Made by a program: the position numbers and the translations under genes
Assembly: GCF_030167915.1 (NCBI RefSeq)
Contig: NZ_JARGNB010000010.1
Location: 124,001 to 188,000, forward strand
Origin: Aquabacterium humicola
GTDB lineage: Bacteria > Pseudomonadota > Gammaproteobacteria > Burkholderiales > Burkholderiaceae_C
Length of the DNA: 64,000 nt
Direction of reading: 5' to 3'
Notes under the pieces: model-generated
Database searches by the model: none
Told to the model about the DNA's origin: nothing
Seen by the model: the letters and a program-made list of their open reading frames with translations, nothing else
Part shown: piece by piece, positions 54,692-62,709 of the stretch
How positions within the stretch are numbered: the first letter of the stretch is position 1
How the letters are laid out: the number at the start of each line of letters is the position of its first letter

Positions 54692-56005
54692 ATGGACGTT
54701 GCGCTTCTAGTTTTCCTGATTCTTCTCAACGGGCTGTTCGCCATGTCCGAAATGGCCCTCACCGCGGCGCGCAAGGCGCGGCTGGCGGTGATGGTCGAGG
54801 CCGGCGAGTCCGGCGCCCAGGTCGCCCTCGACCTGCACGATCACCCGACGAAATTCCTCTCCACGGTGCAGATCGGCATCACGTCGATCGGCGTGCTGAA
54901 CGGCATCGTCGGCGATGCCGCGTTCTCGAAGCCGCTGGCCGAATGGCTGCTGGGCAGCTTCCCGATCGGCCCGGCGGTGGCCACGATCACCGCGACGGCG
55001 CTGGTCGTCGTGATCATCACGTTCCTGACGATCATCTTCGGCGAGCTGGTGCCCAAGCGCCTGGGGCAGATGTACCCGGAGACCGTGGCGCGCCTGGTCG
55101 CGCGGCCGATGGAATGGCTGTCGGCCGCGACACGGCCCTTCGTCTGGCTGCTGTCGCTGTGCACCGACACGACCTTGCGGCTGCTGGGCATCCGCGAGGC
55201 GCCCTCGCGCAGCGTGACGGAAGAGGAGATCGCCGCCAGCCTCGAGGAAGGCCTGGAGACCGGCGTCATCGAGGCGCAGGAGCACCAGATGGTGCGCAAC
55301 GTGTTCCGCCTGGACGAGCGCCAGATCGGCTCGATGATGATCCCGCGCGCCGAGATCACCTGGCTCGACCTGGGCGCCCCGATGCCCGAGCTGCTGGCGC
55401 TGATGGCCGAACACGGCCGCTCGCGCTACCCGGTGTGCCGCGGCGGGCTCGACGACGTGATCGGCGTCGTCGAGGCGCGATCGCTGCTGCAGCCGCTGGC
55501 GCGCGGCGAGGTGGTGGACATCGCCGCGCTGATGCAGCCGCCGGTGTTCGTGCCCGAGACGCTGTCGGGCATGGAACTGCTGGAGCACTTCCGCGCGGCG
55601 ACCAGCGAGATGGTCTTCGTCGTCGACGAGTACGGCGCGGTGCAGGGCGTGATCTCGGTGCGCGACGTGCTGGAGGCGATCGCCGGCGAGTTCAGCCCGC
55701 CGAGCGCCGAGGACGCCTGGGCCGTGCAGCGCGAGGACGGCAGCTGGCTGATGGACGGGCTGATCCCGGTGCCCGAGCTGAAGGACCGACTGGAACTGAA
55801 GGAGCTGCCCGAGGAAGACCGCGGCCGCTACAACACGCTGGCCGGCATGGTGATGCTGCTGCTCGGCCGGCTGCCGCGCACGGCCGATGTGGTGGAATGG
55901 GAGGCTTGGCGTTTCGAGGTCGTCGACCTCGACGGCAAACGAGTCGACAAGGTGCTGGTCTCCCGCATCGAACCCACCGAACACCCTGGTAGTACGAACC
56001 CATGA
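54692..56005 (+). CDS. CorC/HlyC-type membrane protein, DUF21 + CBS pair (437 aa)
   Basis: N-terminal DUF21/CNNM transmembrane region (MDVALLVFLILLNGLFAMSEMAL; further spans near residues 90-125), then EEEIAASLEEGLETGVIE, a CBS pair (MMIPRAEITWLDLG; MQPPVFVPETLSG; FVVDEYGAVQGVISVRDVLEAI) and a C-terminal CorC_HlyC domain. Proteins of this family (YoaE, YfjD, YtfL type) are linked to Mg/Co efflux or resistance. The stop overlaps the SapC-family gene by 4 bp. The ATG at 54692 is preceded by a GC-rich promoter region shared with apaH. Confidence 0.9.
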   Translation: MDVALLVFLILLNGLFAMSEMALTAARKARLAVMVEAGESGAQVALDLHDHPTKFLSTVQIGITSIGVLNGIVGDAAFSKPLAEWLLGSFPIGPAVATITATALVVVIITFLTIIFGELVPKRLGQMYPETVARLVARPMEWLSAATRPFVWLLSLCTDTTLRLLGIREAPSRSVTEEEIAASLEEGLETGVIEAQEHQMVRNVFRLDERQIGSMMIPRAEITWLDLGAPMPELLALMAEHGRSRYPVCRGGLDDVIGVVEARSLLQPLARGEVVDIAALMQPPVFVPETLSGMELLEHFRAATSEMVFVVDEYGAVQGVISVRDVLEAIAGEFSPPSAEDAWAVQREDGSWLMDGLIPVPELKDRLELKELPEEDRGRYNTLAGMVMLLLGRLPRTADVVEWEAWRFEVVDLDGKRVDKVLVSRIEPTEHPGSTNP

Positions 56006-56778
56006 TCAACGAAAACCTGCACAAGAAGCCCGCCGCGCTGGATCGCCAGAAGCATCGCAACCTGAAGCTCGATCGCACGGCGCGCGACATGTCGCGCAAC
56101 CGCAGCCTGAATGCCTTCTTCATTGCGGCCGGCGAGTTCGCCGAGGCCTGCAAGGACTACCCGATCGTGTGGGTCCCGGCCGGCAAGGACGCGCAGGGCA
56201 AGCAGCAGGTCGCGCCGATCGTCGTCTTCGGCCTGCAGGCCGGCCAGAACCTGTGCATCGACGCCGCCGACCGCTGGCGCGTGCGCTACGTGCCGGCGAT
56301 GCTGCGCACCTACCCGTTCGCGATGGCCCGCACCAGCGAGACCGAGCTGCTGCTGTGCATCGACGAGGAATGGGTCGGCTTCTCCGAGGAGAAGGGCGAG
56401 CCGCTGTTCAAGGCCGACGGTGCGCCCAGCGAGCTGACGCTGGGCGTCCAGCAGCAGCTGGAGCAGCTCGAAGGTGACATCGAGCGCACCCGGCGCTATG
56501 GCGAGATCCTGGTCGAGAAGCAGCTGCTGCGCGACATGCAGTTCGACGCCACGATGCCCGACGGCCAGAAGATCCATGTCGACGGCTTCCTGACGATTGA
56601 CGACGACAAGATGAACAAGCTGTCGGACGCCGACCTGCTGGCGCTGACCAAGTCCGGTCTGATGGGCCTGGTGCATGCGCACCAGATCTCGCTGTCGAAC
56701 ATGAACCGCCTCGCCGAATGGCAGGCCGAGCGCACGGCCGCCACGGCCGCCGCTGAGGCGACGAAGCCGGCCGCCTGA
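56002..56778 (+). CDS. SapC-family protein (258 aa)
   Basis: Matches the SapC family, named after a Campylobacter S-layer locus but of unknown molecular role: LDRQKHRNLKLD near the N-terminus, NAFFIAAGEFAEACKDYPIVW, VFGLQAGQNLCID and MLRTYPFAM. No signal peptide or membrane span, so the product should be cytosolic. The ATG overlaps the CorC-like stop (ATGA), so the two are translated together. Two hairpins follow the stop. Confidence 0.85.
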   Translation: MINENLHKKPAALDRQKHRNLKLDRTARDMSRNRSLNAFFIAAGEFAEACKDYPIVWVPAGKDAQGKQQVAPIVVFGLQAGQNLCIDAADRWRVRYVPAMLRTYPFAMARTSETELLLCIDEEWVGFSEEKGEPLFKADGAPSELTLGVQQQLEQLEGDIERTRRYGEILVEKQLLRDMQFDATMPDGQKIHVDGFLTIDDDKMNKLSDADLLALTKSGLMGLVHAHQISLSNMNRLAEWQAERTAATAAAEATKPAA

Positions 56779-56782
56779 GGTC

Positions 56783-56800
56783 CGGGCGCTCCGGCGCCCG
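56783..56800 (+). terminator. Short hairpin after the SapC-family gene
   Basis: CGGGCGC / GCGCCCG arms with a 4-nt loop lie directly after the stop. Without a T-run; it may cooperate with the larger hairpin that follows. Confidence 0.4.
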
Positions 56801-56815
56801 CGCATCGAACGCATC

Positions 56816-56843
56816 GCCTGCCGCGGGGAAGCCCGCGGCGGGC
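56816..56843 (+). terminator. Strong 12-bp hairpin, probable terminator
   Basis: GCCTGCCGCGGG / CCCGCGGCGGGC arms (12 pairs, one G-T) close a GAAG loop. The sequence after it (GTTGTCGTTTC) is moderately T-rich. It separates the CorC-SapC unit from the Rieske oxygenase locus. Confidence 0.65.
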
Positions 56844-56908
56844 GTTGTCGTTTCATGGCTTCGGGTTTTCACCAATCGCCGGCTTGATTCGCTTCTGAAG
56901 AATACACA

Positions 56909-56918
56909 CTGTATACAG
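56909..56918. promoter_or_regulatory. Palindrome CTGTATACAG, candidate GntR operator
   Basis: A perfect 10-bp palindrome in the only AT-rich part of the leader, 25 bp before the Rieske oxygenase start. TGTATACA fits the GT-rich/AC-rich half-site pattern of GntR/FCD repressors, and a GntR gene is the next gene downstream. It probably overlaps the promoter. Confidence 0.55.
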
Positions 56919-56943
56919 CGATGCATCCTTGAAGGTGATTCTC

Positions 56944-58011
56944 ATGGCTTCGTTCCCCCTCAACGCCTGGTACGCCGCGGCCTACGATGTCGAGTTGAAG
57001 GCCGCGCTGCTGCCGCGCACGATCTGCAACCAGAAGGTCGTTCTCTACAGAAAGACCGATGGCCGGCCGGCGGCGCTGGAGGATGCCTGCTGGCACCGAT
57101 TGCTGCCGCTGTCGATGGGCCGGCTCGAGGGCGATCAGGTGGTCTGCGGCTACCACGGTCTTGTATTCAATGATGAGGGTCGCTGTACGCACATGCCCTC
57201 GCAGCACACGATCAACCCGTCGGCCTGCGTGCGCGCCTACCCGGTGGTCGAGCGGCATCGCTTCATCTGGCTGTGGCCGGGCGACCCGGCGCTGGCCGAC
57301 CCGGCGTTGATCCCCGACCTGCACTGGAACCATGACCCGGCCTGGGCCGGCGACGGCCAGCGCATCGCGGTGAAGTGCGACTACCGCCTGGTGATCGACA
57401 ACCTGATGGACCTGACGCACGAGACCTTCGTGCACGGCAGCTCGATCGGCGATCGCGCGGTCGCCGAGGCGCCCTTCGTCGCGACCCACGGCGAGCGCTT
57501 CGCCACCGTCACCCGCTGGATGGAGGGCATCACGCCGCCGCCGTTCTGGGCCGCGCAGATCGCGCAGGCGCTCGACTACCGCGGCCCGGTCGACCGCTGG
57601 CAGATCATCCGCTTCGAGGCCCCGGCGACCGTCGTCATCGATGTGGGCGTCGCCGAGGCCGGCACCGGGGCCCGTGCGGGCGACCGCAGCCGGGGCGTCA
57701 ACGGCCAGGTGCTGAACACCATCACGCCGGAGACCGAGACCAGCTGCCACTACTTCTGGGCCTTCGCGCGCAACTACTGTCTCGGCGAGCAGCGCCTGAC
57801 GCACGAGCTGCGCGAAGGCGTCGCCCGCATCTTCCGGGAGGACGAGGCGGTGCTCGAGGCGCAGCAGCGGGCGATCGACGAACGTCCCGGCTACCGCTTC
57901 TACAACCTGAACATCGACGCCGGCGCGATGTGGGCGCGGCGCCTGATCGACGCACGCATCGCCGCGGAGGCGCCGGCGCAGCGCACCATCGCGCTGCGGC
58001 GGGCGGCCTGA
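56944..58011 (+). CDS. Rieske oxygenase, vanillate O-demethylase oxygenase (VanA) family (355 aa)
   Basis: Terminal oxygenase of a two-component Rieske system. Rieske cluster: C49-W-H51 and C68-G-Y-H71. Mononuclear iron: N153-x2-D156-x2-H159-x4-H164 ([13 protein letters not shown]). Length 355 and MPSQ and FIWLWPGDP blocks are VanA-like. VanA enzymes remove methyl groups from vanillate and related methoxybenzoates as formaldehyde. The start at ATG 56944 has AAGGTG upstream; a TTG at 56929 would add five residues. The partner reductase gene is two genes downstream, with a GntR gene between. Exact substrate unknown. Confidence 0.88.
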   Translation: MASFPLNAWYAAAYDVELKAALLPRTICNQKVVLYRKTDGRPAALEDACWHRLLPLSMGRLEGDQVVCGYHGLVFNDEGRCTHMPSQHTINPSACVRAYPVVERHRFIWLWPGDPALADPALIPDLHWNHDPAWAGDGQRIAVKCDYRLVIDNLMDLTHETFVHGSSIGDRAVAEAPFVATHGERFATVTRWMEGITPPPFWAAQIAQALDYRGPVDRWQIIRFEAPATVVIDVGVAEAGTGARAGDRSRGVNGQVLNTITPETETSCHYFWAFARNYCLGEQRLTHELREGVARIFREDEAVLEAQQRAIDERPGYRFYNLNIDAGAMWARRLIDARIAAEAPAQRTIALRRAA

Positions 58012-58027
58012 GCGGGAAGTGGGCACG

Positions 58028-58798
58028 ATGAGCGACAACGTGATCGACCTGGCCGCAGCGGACGACGCCGGCGCATCGCAGACGGTGCGCGCGCAGGGCC
58101 GGCTGCGCGAGCTGATCGTCAGCGGCGAGCTCGCGCCCGGCGCGCGCATTCCCGAGCTGGCGCTGGTGGAGCGCCTGGGCGTGTCGCGCACGCCGGTGCG
58201 CGCGGCGCTGCTGCGGCTGCAGGAAGAAGGGCTGCTGGAGGCACTGCCGGGCGGGGGCTTCGTCGTGCGCGAGTTCAGCGAGGCCGACATCCACGACGCC
58301 ATCGAGCTGCGCGGCACGCTCGAAGGCCTGGCGGCGCGCCTCGCGGCCGAGCGCGGCTGCGGCGCAGTGGTGCTGGCCGGGCTGCGCGATTGCCTCGCGC
58401 GCATCGACGAGCTGCTGGCGCTGCAGACGCTGGACGACGCGGCTTTTGCGAGTTATGCCGAGCAGAACGGCCGCTTCCACCGGCTGCTGGCCGACGCTGC
58501 CGGCAGCCCCACGGTGCGGCGGCAGATCGACCGCGCGGTGACCCTGCCGTTCGCCTCGCCGAACGGCTTCGTGCGCGTCGGCGCCGGCGCCCCGGCGGCG
58601 CGCGACACGCTGCTGATCGCCCAGGCGCAGCACCATGCGGTGGTCGATGCCATCGTCCGGCGCGAGGGCGCTCGCGCCGAGAACCTGATGCGCGAGCATG
58701 CGCGCATCGCGCGCGGCAAGTTCGACGAGGCGCTGGTGACGCAGCTGGGCCTGCAGGCCGTGCCCGGCGCCGGGCTGATCCGCCGCGCCGGACGCTGA
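58028..58798 (+). CDS. GntR-family (FCD) regulator, VanR-like (256 aa)
   Basis: Winged helix ([46 protein letters not shown]) and an FCD ligand domain with the metal-binding pattern ([39 protein letters not shown]). It lies between the oxygenase and reductase genes on the same strand, and so is part of the operon it probably represses. The palindrome at 56909-56918 is the best operator candidate. Ligand likely the oxygenase substrate or product. Confidence 0.85.
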   Translation: MSDNVIDLAAADDAGASQTVRAQGRLRELIVSGELAPGARIPELALVERLGVSRTPVRAALLRLQEEGLLEALPGGGFVVREFSEADIHDAIELRGTLEGLAARLAAERGCGAVVLAGLRDCLARIDELLALQTLDDAAFASYAEQNGRFHRLLADAAGSPTVRRQIDRAVTLPFASPNGFVRVGAGAPAARDTLLIAQAQHHAVVDAIVRREGARAENLMREHARIARGKFDEALVTQLGLQAVPGAGLIRRAGR

Positions 58799-58816
58799 AA
58801 CCGCGGAGCCATTGAC

Positions 58817-59854
58817 ATGAAGCAATCCACCGACTGGCAGAACGCGCGCATCGTGCACATCGCGGCGCGCAGCCCGACCGTGCGCGAGTTCCACATCGCG
58901 AGCGACGCCCCCTTCGAACGCTGGACGCCCGGCGCGCACCTGCAGCTGCAGATCGCACCCGACCGCTCGCCGGGCGAGACCCGCTGCTATTCGCTGGTCG
59001 GCTCGCCGGACGACGGCGTCTACCGCATCGCCGTCAAGCGGCTCGCGGCCAGCCGGGGCGGCTCGCGCTGGCTGCATGGCCTGGAGGTCGGCGCGCGCCT
59101 GCGCATCCTGCCGCCGCACAACCACTTCGAGCTGCCGATCGGTGAACGTGCGACCCTGCTGGTCGCCGGCGGCATCGGCATCACGCCGCTGGTCGGCATG
59201 GCCCAGGCGCTGGGTGCCCGTGCCGCGCCGCTGCGCATGGTGTACACCGCCGCCCGCAGCGACGAGCTGGTCTATGCCGACACGCTGCGCCCGCTGCTCG
59301 GCGACCGGCTCGCCACCTTCGCCGCCGACCGCGGCGAGCGGCTGGACCTGGCCGCCGAGTTCGCCGCGCTGCCGCCCGACGCGCAGGCGCTGGTCTGCGG
59401 GCCGTTGCGGCTGCTGCAGGACGCGCAGGCGCGGTGGGCAGCGGCCGGCCGGCCGGCGTCGCTGCTGCGATTCGAGACCTTCGGCGCCGGCGGCGAACGG
59501 CCCGCACAGGCCTTCCGCGTGCGGCTGCCGCGCCACGGCGTCGAGCTGACCGTGCCGGCCGAGCGCAGCCTGCTCGACGTGCTCGAGGACCACGGCATCG
59601 CCGTGCTGTCGGACTGCCGCAAAGGCGAGTGCGGCCTGTGCGCGCTGGACATCGTCGGCCGCGACGGCGCCTGCACGATCGACCACCGCGACGTGTTCTT
59701 CAGCGCCGACGAACGCCACCAGGACCGGCGCCTGTGTGCCTGCGTCTCGCGGGCGGCCGGCGCCGATCCGGTGCTGGTGCTCGACGATGCCTGGCGGCCG
59801 GATCCCGCCGCTGCCAGCATGCCGGCCGGTGCCGGCCATGCCGCCGCGCGATAG
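58817..59854 (+). CDS. Vanillate O-demethylase-type reductase, VanB family (345 aa)
   Basis: NADH-dependent FMN/2Fe-2S reductase that feeds the Rieske oxygenase. FMN-binding RCYSLVGSPDD and NAD-binding VAGGIGITPLVGMA occupy the N-terminal two thirds. The 2Fe-2S domain is C-terminal, with C267-x4-C272-x2-C275-x31-C307 (SDCRKGECGLC; LCACVSR), the class IA order of phthalate dioxygenase reductase. It follows the GntR gene by 18 bp. Confidence 0.9.
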   Translation: MKQSTDWQNARIVHIAARSPTVREFHIASDAPFERWTPGAHLQLQIAPDRSPGETRCYSLVGSPDDGVYRIAVKRLAASRGGSRWLHGLEVGARLRILPPHNHFELPIGERATLLVAGGIGITPLVGMAQALGARAAPLRMVYTAARSDELVYADTLRPLLGDRLATFAADRGERLDLAAEFAALPPDAQALVCGPLRLLQDAQARWAAAGRPASLLRFETFGAGGERPAQAFRVRLPRHGVELTVPAERSLLDVLEDHGIAVLSDCRKGECGLCALDIVGRDGACTIDHRDVFFSADERHQDRRLCACVSRAAGADPVLVLDDAWRPDPAAASMPAGAGHAAAR

Positions 59855-59949
59855 CTGATATGGGCCGAACGGTGCAGCCCCTGCGGGCCGCCCCGGATCG
59901 GCAGCTCCGCGGCCCCGCCGCACACTGTCCCGTGCTGGAAAGACCTCCC

Positions 59950-61077
59950 ATGACCACCCGCAGCACCCCGCCATTCCGCGCCGACCACGTCGGCAGCTTC
60001 CTGCGACCGAAGGTCCTGCTCGACGCGCGCGAGCAGCGCGACCGCGGCGAGATCACGGCCGAGCAGCTGCGCGAAGTCGAGGACCGGGCGATCGCCGAGA
60101 TCGTGAAGTTCCAGCAGGACGTCGGCCTGCAGAGCATTACCGACGGCGAGTTCCGCCGCACCTACTTCCACATTGACTTCCTCGAGCAGCTCGGCGGCGT
60201 GCAGTGCGATGCGCCGGTGACGATCCGCAAGCCCGATGGCAGCGAAGAGCTCGCGCCGCCGGTCATGCGTGTGACGGGCAAGGTGCGCCACGCGAAGGAC
60301 ATCCAGCGCGCCGACTTCGAGTACCTGAAGTCCCAGGTGGACAAATCGGGCATTCCGGGCTGCACGCCGAAGGTGACGATCCCGTCGCCGACGATGCTGC
60401 ACTTCCGCGGCGGCCGCGCGGGCATCAGCCGCGAGGCCTATCCGGAGCTCGACCCCGATTTCTACGACGACGTCGCGCGCGCCTACGGCGACGAGCTGCG
60501 CTCGCTGGCCGCGGCCGGCTGCACCTACGTGCAGATGGACGACACCAACATGGCCTACCTCTGCGACGAGCGCATGCGCGAGGCCGCCCGCCAGCGCGGC
60601 GACGATCCGAACGAGCTGCCGCACCGCTACGCCACGTTCATCAACAAGGTCGTCGCGCACAAGCCCGAAGGCATGACGCTGGCGATGCACCTGTGCCGCG
60701 GCAACTTCAAGAGCACGCACGCGGCGGCCGGTAACTACGAGCCGGTGGCCGAGGCGCTGCTGTCGGAAATGCACCTCGACGCGTACTTCATGGAGTACGA
60801 CGACGACCGCTCGGGCGACTTCCGGCCGCTGCGCTTCCTGCCCAAGGGCAAGATCGTCGTGCTGGGCCTCGTGACCACGAAGTTCGGCGAGCTCGAGAGC
60901 AAGGACACGCTGAAGCGGCGCATCGACGAGGCCGCCCGCTACGCACCGCTGGAGCAGCTGTGCCTGTCGCCGCAATGCGGCTTCTCCAGCACGGTGCACG
61001 GCAACAACATCGCGGTCGAGGCGCAGCGTCGCAAGCTGGCGCTGGTGGTCGAGACGGCCCGGGAAGTGTGGGGATGA
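59950..61077 (+). CDS. MetE C-terminal-like (cobalamin-independent methionine synthase family) protein (375 aa)
   Basis: Single-barrel protein similar to the catalytic half of MetE and to YxjG-type enzymes: RADHVGSFLRPKVLLDAR at the start, TDGEFRR, VQMDDTNMAYLCDE, MHLCRGN and a C-terminal LSPQCGF. The Cys in HLCRGN and SPQCGF are at positions used for zinc in MetE. It lacks the folate-binding N-terminal half. It lies 95 bp after the reductase gene of the Rieske pair, so it might transfer a methyl group or act on the same substrate. It may also be an unrelated hydrolase-like member of this superfamily; the reaction is not known. Confidence 0.75.
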   Translation: MTTRSTPPFRADHVGSFLRPKVLLDAREQRDRGEITAEQLREVEDRAIAEIVKFQQDVGLQSITDGEFRRTYFHIDFLEQLGGVQCDAPVTIRKPDGSEELAPPVMRVTGKVRHAKDIQRADFEYLKSQVDKSGIPGCTPKVTIPSPTMLHFRGGRAGISREAYPELDPDFYDDVARAYGDELRSLAAAGCTYVQMDDTNMAYLCDERMREAARQRGDDPNELPHRYATFINKVVAHKPEGMTLAMHLCRGNFKSTHAAAGNYEPVAEALLSEMHLDAYFMEYDDDRSGDFRPLRFLPKGKIVVLGLVTTKFGELESKDTLKRRIDEAARYAPLEQLCLSPQCGFSSTVHGNNIAVEAQRRKLALVVETAREVWG

Positions 61078-61163
61078 GCCGCCGCGGCACCAGCGTTTCC
61101 ACGCATGGCGCCCGGGCACCGGCATCGCAACAGTAGCCGGCTGAATCAAGAAGGAGACGTCGC

Positions 61164-62195
61164 ATGAAGAAGATGATCGCTGGTGTGCTCGCCAGTGCGG
61201 CCGCCCTGGCCCTGTGCACCGCCGCGCGCGCGCAGGAGGTGACGCTGAAGTTCCACCACATCTGGAACACGCAGGCGATGGCCTCGGTGCAGGTCATCAC
61301 GCCGTGGTGCGACAAGGTGGCCAAGGAATCGGCCAACAAGCTGAAGTGCCAGATCTTCCCGGCGATGTCGATGGGCGGCACGCCGCCGCAGCTGGTCGAC
61401 CAGGTGAAGGACGGGGTCGCCGACCTGGTGATCACGCTGCCGGGCTACACCGCCGGCCGCTTCCCGGCGCTGGAGGTCTTCGAGCTGCCGTTCATGACGA
61501 ACTCGGCCGAGGTCGGCGCCCGCGCCGCGTGGGACTACCTGCAGAAGTACGCGCTGAAGGAATTCCCCGGCACGAAGATCCTCGCGATCTGGGTGCATGA
61601 CGAAGGCTACGTGCACACCCGCGAGAAGCCGGTGAAGACACTGGCCGACTTCAAGGGCCTGAAGATGCGTGCGCCGACGCGGCAGACCAACAAGCTGCTC
61701 GCCGCGCTGGGCGCCACGCCGGTGGGCATGCCGCTGCCGGCCATCGTCGACGCGGTGAGCAAGGGCACCATCGACGGCTTCCTGCTGCCGTGGGAGGTGA
61801 TGCCGTCGCTGAAGCTGCACGAGATGGTCAAGTACCACAGCGAGACCGACCCGTCGCGCCCGGCGCTGTACAGCGCGGTGTTCGTCTTCGCGATGAACCA
61901 GGCCAAGTACGACAGCCTGCCTGCGGACCTGAAGAAGGTGGTCGACGACAACAGCGGCGCGGTGCTGTCGCAGAACATCGGCAAGATCTGGGACGGCAGC
62001 CAGGCGGCGGGCCGCAAGCTCGCGCAGGACCGTGGCAACAGCTTCTACATGATCCCGGCGTCCGAGCTGCAGAACTGGGTGCAAGCCTCGCAGCCGCTGT
62101 ACCGCGACTTCGTGTCCGACATGGACAAGAAGGGCCTGCCGGGCCAGCAGATGCTGCAGGACGCGCGCGACCTGCTGACCAAGTACAAGAAGTAA
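61164..62195 (+). CDS. TRAP transporter substrate-binding protein, DctP family (343 aa)
   Basis: Periplasmic solute receptor of a tripartite ATP-independent transporter. Sec signal peptide (MKKMIAGVLASAAALALCTAARA-QE). DctP-type blocks: LKFHHIWNTQA, DLVITLPGYTAGRFPALEVFELPFM, LKMRAPTRQTNKLLAALGATPVGMP with the ligand-binding Arg. AAGGAGA precedes the ATG. Its position after Rieske and MetE-like genes suggests an aromatic acid ligand. Confidence 0.93.
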   Translation: MKKMIAGVLASAAALALCTAARAQEVTLKFHHIWNTQAMASVQVITPWCDKVAKESANKLKCQIFPAMSMGGTPPQLVDQVKDGVADLVITLPGYTAGRFPALEVFELPFMTNSAEVGARAAWDYLQKYALKEFPGTKILAIWVHDEGYVHTREKPVKTLADFKGLKMRAPTRQTNKLLAALGATPVGMPLPAIVDAVSKGTIDGFLLPWEVMPSLKLHEMVKYHSETDPSRPALYSAVFVFAMNQAKYDSLPADLKKVVDDNSGAVLSQNIGKIWDGSQAAGRKLAQDRGNSFYMIPASELQNWVQASQPLYRDFVSDMDKKGLPGQQMLQDARDLLTKYKK

Positions 62196-62205
62196 GCGCC
62201 GCTTC

Positions 62206-62709
62206 GTGCAGGGCGTGCTGATCTCGCTGGCGCGGCGCTTCGCGCTCGCCGGCGGCGCGGTCGCGAGCGGCCTCGCCTTGATGACGGTGGCCAGCATCGC
62301 CGGCCGGGCGCTGTGGTCGCAGCCCATCCCCGGCGATGTCGAGCTGATGCAGATGGGCATCGCGCTGTGCATCTCGCTGTGCCTGCCCTGGTGCCAGTTG
62401 CACGGCTCGAACATCATCGTCGACTTCTTCACCCAGTCGTTGCCGCAGCGCGCTACCCGCGCGCTCGACGGCATCGGCACGCTGCTGCTGGCGCTGATGT
62501 GTTCGCTGCTCTCGCTGCGCACCGCGGCGGGTGCCATCGCGGTGAACGCCGCCGACGAGCAGACGATGATCATCGGCCTGCCGATGTGGTGGGCCTACGC
62601 GATGCTGGCGCCCGGCCTCGCGCTGACCGCGGTGATCGGCGTGTGGCAGGCCGGGCGGCTGCTGCGCGGGCTGCCGCCGCTGCCCGAGGCGCAGGAGGCG
62701 GCGAAGTGA
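62206..62709 (+). CDS. TRAP transporter small permease, DctQ family (167 aa)
   Basis: Four hydrophobic spans expected of DctQ: LAGGAVASGLALMTVASIAGRAL, MGIALCISLCLPW, GTLLLALMCSLLSL and AYAMLAPGLALTAVIGVW. The start is a GTG at 62206, 10 bp after dctP. It forms the membrane complex with the large subunit encoded next, whose GTG start overlaps its stop. Confidence 0.9.
   Translation: MQGVLISLARRFALAGGAVASGLALMTVASIAGRALWSQPIPGDVELMQMGIALCISLCLPWCQLHGSNIIVDFFTQSLPQRATRALDGIGTLLLALMCSLLSLRTAAGAIAVNAADEQTMIIGLPMWWAYAMLAPGLALTAVIGVWQAGRLLRGLPPLPEAQEAAK

Noticed and set aside
56002-56778. SapC as a peptide-transport permease
   Set aside because: The protein has no membrane spans; it is the S-layer-locus SapC family, not the ABC permease of the same name.
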